A stretch of DNA of 64,000 nucleotides, from positions 13,162,001-13,226,000 of the forward strand of contig JANCRA010000009.1 in assembly GCA_024362935.1 (NCBI GenBank). Direction: 5' to 3'. A program made the position numbers and the translations under genes. Source of the stretch: Setophaga petechia (taxonomy: Eukaryota > Chordata > Aves > Passeriformes > Parulidae). The notes beneath the pieces were generated by a model. That model ran no database searches. It was not told where the DNA came from and saw only the letters and a list, made by a program, of their open reading frames with translations. Of the stretch, positions 61,464 to 64,000 are shown one piece after another (positions within the stretch are counted from its first letter, which is position 1; each line of letters opens with the position of its first letter).

Positions 61464-64000
61464 GGCTCTTATAATTCTGTGTTCCTTTTCCTTGCCTTTT
61501 TTCTCTAAATGACAAATACATATAAACCAGGAGCTACTCTACTGAATTAGTATAAATATTCTGTTATAAAACCTGTATAAAATTAGGGGAAGCCAAAACC
61601 ATTTTCTTGGGGAACTGGCTGTGTGTGTACCCTGTCATAATTACAAAAACTGAAAAACTTCACATGAAAAGCAATTTACTGAAAAATCATGATCTGGAAT
61701 ATTTTACAAGAAGCTTTAACATAAATGAATTTGCTATATAATGTGTTAGGAGCAACAAGAAAAAGCATAAGCTCAGCTGGCTGCTATCTTACAGGGAATC
61801 CTGTAATGTGTGTCTTTAATGGGATCAATGTGAATACAGGGGGCTGGAGGAGCTAAACACAACTGGGCTTTCCTTGCCAGCCATTTTGCACAGTTTAATC
61901 TTCCAGTTAAAAACTCATATAGTTTTATTCACATAGATTGTAGGATGTACCCACAACAAGGTAACTGCTAGAAATTTTTTGCTTATGTAATATAAGTTGA
62001 ATTTGTGCTAAAATCACAGTTCAATCCCATGGCGTTTTTGAGACCAACCATTCCAAGACAGAGCAAAGCAGAAGACGCTGGGTGGTTTTTCACCCTAACT
62101 TTGATGGATATTCTTTTACAATTTTCTGTGATTTGAGTAAAACAGCTCAAAGTCTGTACCTAGGAATGTGAGACCTATGGGACAAAAGTTACATTTCCTC
62201 CTTTGCACAGTGGGTCATGGGAACAAGAAGGACTTCTGAGTGTTGCTGTCATCATAATGGGGGGCCAAAGCCTGGCCTCTTCAAAGGGATTCCCTCTGCT
62301 CTGCTTGCTCAGAACAGCCTCACAGGCATCACTCACTAGGGTGTATAAACACAGAATGCTGTGTGTTTTCATCTTGGTAGGATCTATGAGAGAGACGTTT
62401 CTGCGTTAATTTTTCATAAGGGAAGGCTAAGGAAACAACATTCTCCAGCTCTGGAACTCTCGTGTGGGTGAGACTGCAGCAGTTTTTATTCATGTATCCC
62501 TCCTGCAGAGTTCTCACTACATAGCAGCATGCTGATTGCTTTTTGCAGGTGTACGCAAGAGAGGACAGATTCTTTGAACATTCAAGAAAATTTTATTTAT
62601 ACTGAATATTACAAAGTATGCGCTTATATGTTTATCATTGCTAACTCATATTGGGGGGGAAAAATACAAAATAAAAACATAAGAATATAGAGAAAATATT
62701 ATCTTTTTTTTTTCTTCAGACCACAGGAGTTTGTCACCATGGAGATCCTCCTGTTTTCTTCAAGAGTGATTCAAATCTTACAGATGGAGCATATGTGACA
62801 GCAGCAAAACAAAATCACCAAGAATTCACATTAAACATTTCAGAAAGGATTTGAACACCAACCAACATCCACAAACTGTTCCTGCAGAAAAAAATTGTAC
62901 TTCCAATTTTTTTCTTCCTAATATTAAATAACTGAAAATTTTCTTTCTAATCATAGCTGAATTTTAAGGAACTTGTGATACATGAACTGAAGGATGGAGT
63001 ACTTCACTATTATGTTGTGGTTTTATACAAAGAGCTACTCTTTCTAAGAGCAAAATATCTTAAGGACATAATGAAGCTAAAACTCCTTGGAAAGCTTGGT
63101 TTTAGAATTGCTTATGTAAGCAGAGTTTTTAACTGAAGGCAACCAGACCATGCAAGAGATGGGGCCAGGAGCAGGACAAGGTGCCCCTGCAGCAGCTGGG
63201 GGCACTGAGCACAGGGAAGCTGCAGTGGGCTCAGCTCCAAAGCACTGGCAGCTCCAAAATCATGTCCTGATGGCCGAGAACAAATCTACAACTCCAGGAG
63301 CACCTCTGCAAAGGAAGAAAAACTGGATACACTCCTATTGTCCTGCTTCCTGCAGCATATCAGACTGTGTCGCTCCACTTTAGTCACTGCTCAGCCTGCA
63401 GAAATGTATTTTTAAATGAGCGTGGAAGGCACTGCAATGACAACCAAGGACAAACTAAATTAGTCTGAAAATTCATGGCAGACTTTCTCCCTAGCCTGTC
63501 TTTCTGCCACGCTGCCCACCTGACTTTCTGGTGTGTGGCTGAGGTAAAGCTGAGCCCTCCTCTTCATTATTTCCTCCACCAGGGCTGCTTCGAGGCCAAG
63601 CTGGGGCTTAGTTCTGGTACTGCCACTAGTGCCACTAGGGCAATGAGGGGAGGACAGGGAAAGTGCTGCTCAATTCAGGGAAGAAAAGAGCCCACTGTGC
63701 CTTCCAGGTCAGAACCGCTGCTCTTACTCAGATTCCTGAAGAGAGGAACATCTTTCCTATCAAACATCACGATGTGTTGGTGGAGAGGGGGTGAAAATGC
63801 AGTCGCACAATGTTAATCAGAGCAGTGCTGTGGCTCTAAGAGACATAAATCTGTGTTTGAATGGCCCAATAATAAACCAAAACTCCTGCAGCCGTTGCAC
63901 AAGGGATAGAAGCAGTGTCCACCCACCCTGGTGAGAGTGCACACTTTACATGTGACAGGGTTTGCTGTCAGCCACTGTATTTCATGCCAGAAAAGGCATT
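61464..64000. other. Unannotated intergenic DNA at the window's right edge
   Basis: About 2.5 kb with no recognised exon. It includes a reverse-strand AATAAA-type signal near 62593-62598 and a T run plus acceptor-like tttcttcag ending near 62719. The frame at 63475-63816 on the + strand has no recognisable family. Part of it could be the 3' UTR of a minus-strand neighbour, but this cannot be shown. Confidence 0.45.

Noticed and set aside
62701..62900. A possible + strand exon after the T-rich acceptor-like tract ending in cttcag near 62719
   Set aside because: The frame starting at the nearby ATG stops after about 20 codons, and no matching upstream exon or donor could be identified.

Overview
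The window is vertebrate nuclear DNA, almost certainly from a bird and probably a songbird. The only protein-coding gene I can support is HSPH1 (HSP105/HSP110), on the + strand, with all 18 coding exons present between 368 and 23036. The avian call rests on CR1 LINE copies in both orientations and on several LTR types that I recognise as typical of passerine genomes. The species cannot be read from the sequence.

Region 1 to about 1030 is a CpG island holding the HSPH1 promoter, exon 1 and the start of intron 1. The promoter has GC boxes, an inverted CCAAT box, a CRE-like site, an E-box and two heat-shock-element-like clusters. One of these is a perfect three-unit element just upstream of a TATA-like box.

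Region 1030 to about 23700 is the rest of HSPH1. Every intron is GT-AG and the reading frame runs unbroken through 855 codons plus a stop, against 858 residues for the human protein as I remember it. Exon 12 is a 44-codon in-frame cassette (residues 529-572), the same interval that is skipped in mammalian HSP105-beta. Intron 2 carries an unusual CR1 LINE that keeps its 5' UTR and ORF2 start but has lost the middle of ORF2. Intron 10 has a short CR1 tail. The 3' UTR ends near an AATAAA at 23677.

Region 23700 to 64000 is about 40 kb with no protein-coding exon that I can recognise. It holds a degenerate AT-rich tandem repeat, at least six solo or fragmentary ERV-type LTRs from several families, and three CR1 3' ends. 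It also has an (ATT)n microsatellite lying inside an LTR, a few small tandem repeats, and otherwise unique-looking sequence. In human the next genes on this side are TEX26 and MEDAG, recalled from memory; I see no exon of either. A reverse-complement polyadenylation signal near 62.59 kb is a weak hint of a minus-strand transcript end.

I found no convincing undescribed protein system. The more interesting items are the conserved HSP105-beta cassette, the compact stress promoter, the internally deleted CR1 with a retained 5' end, the mixture of solo LTRs, and the long gene-free flank that may carry regulatory or long non-coding RNA content.
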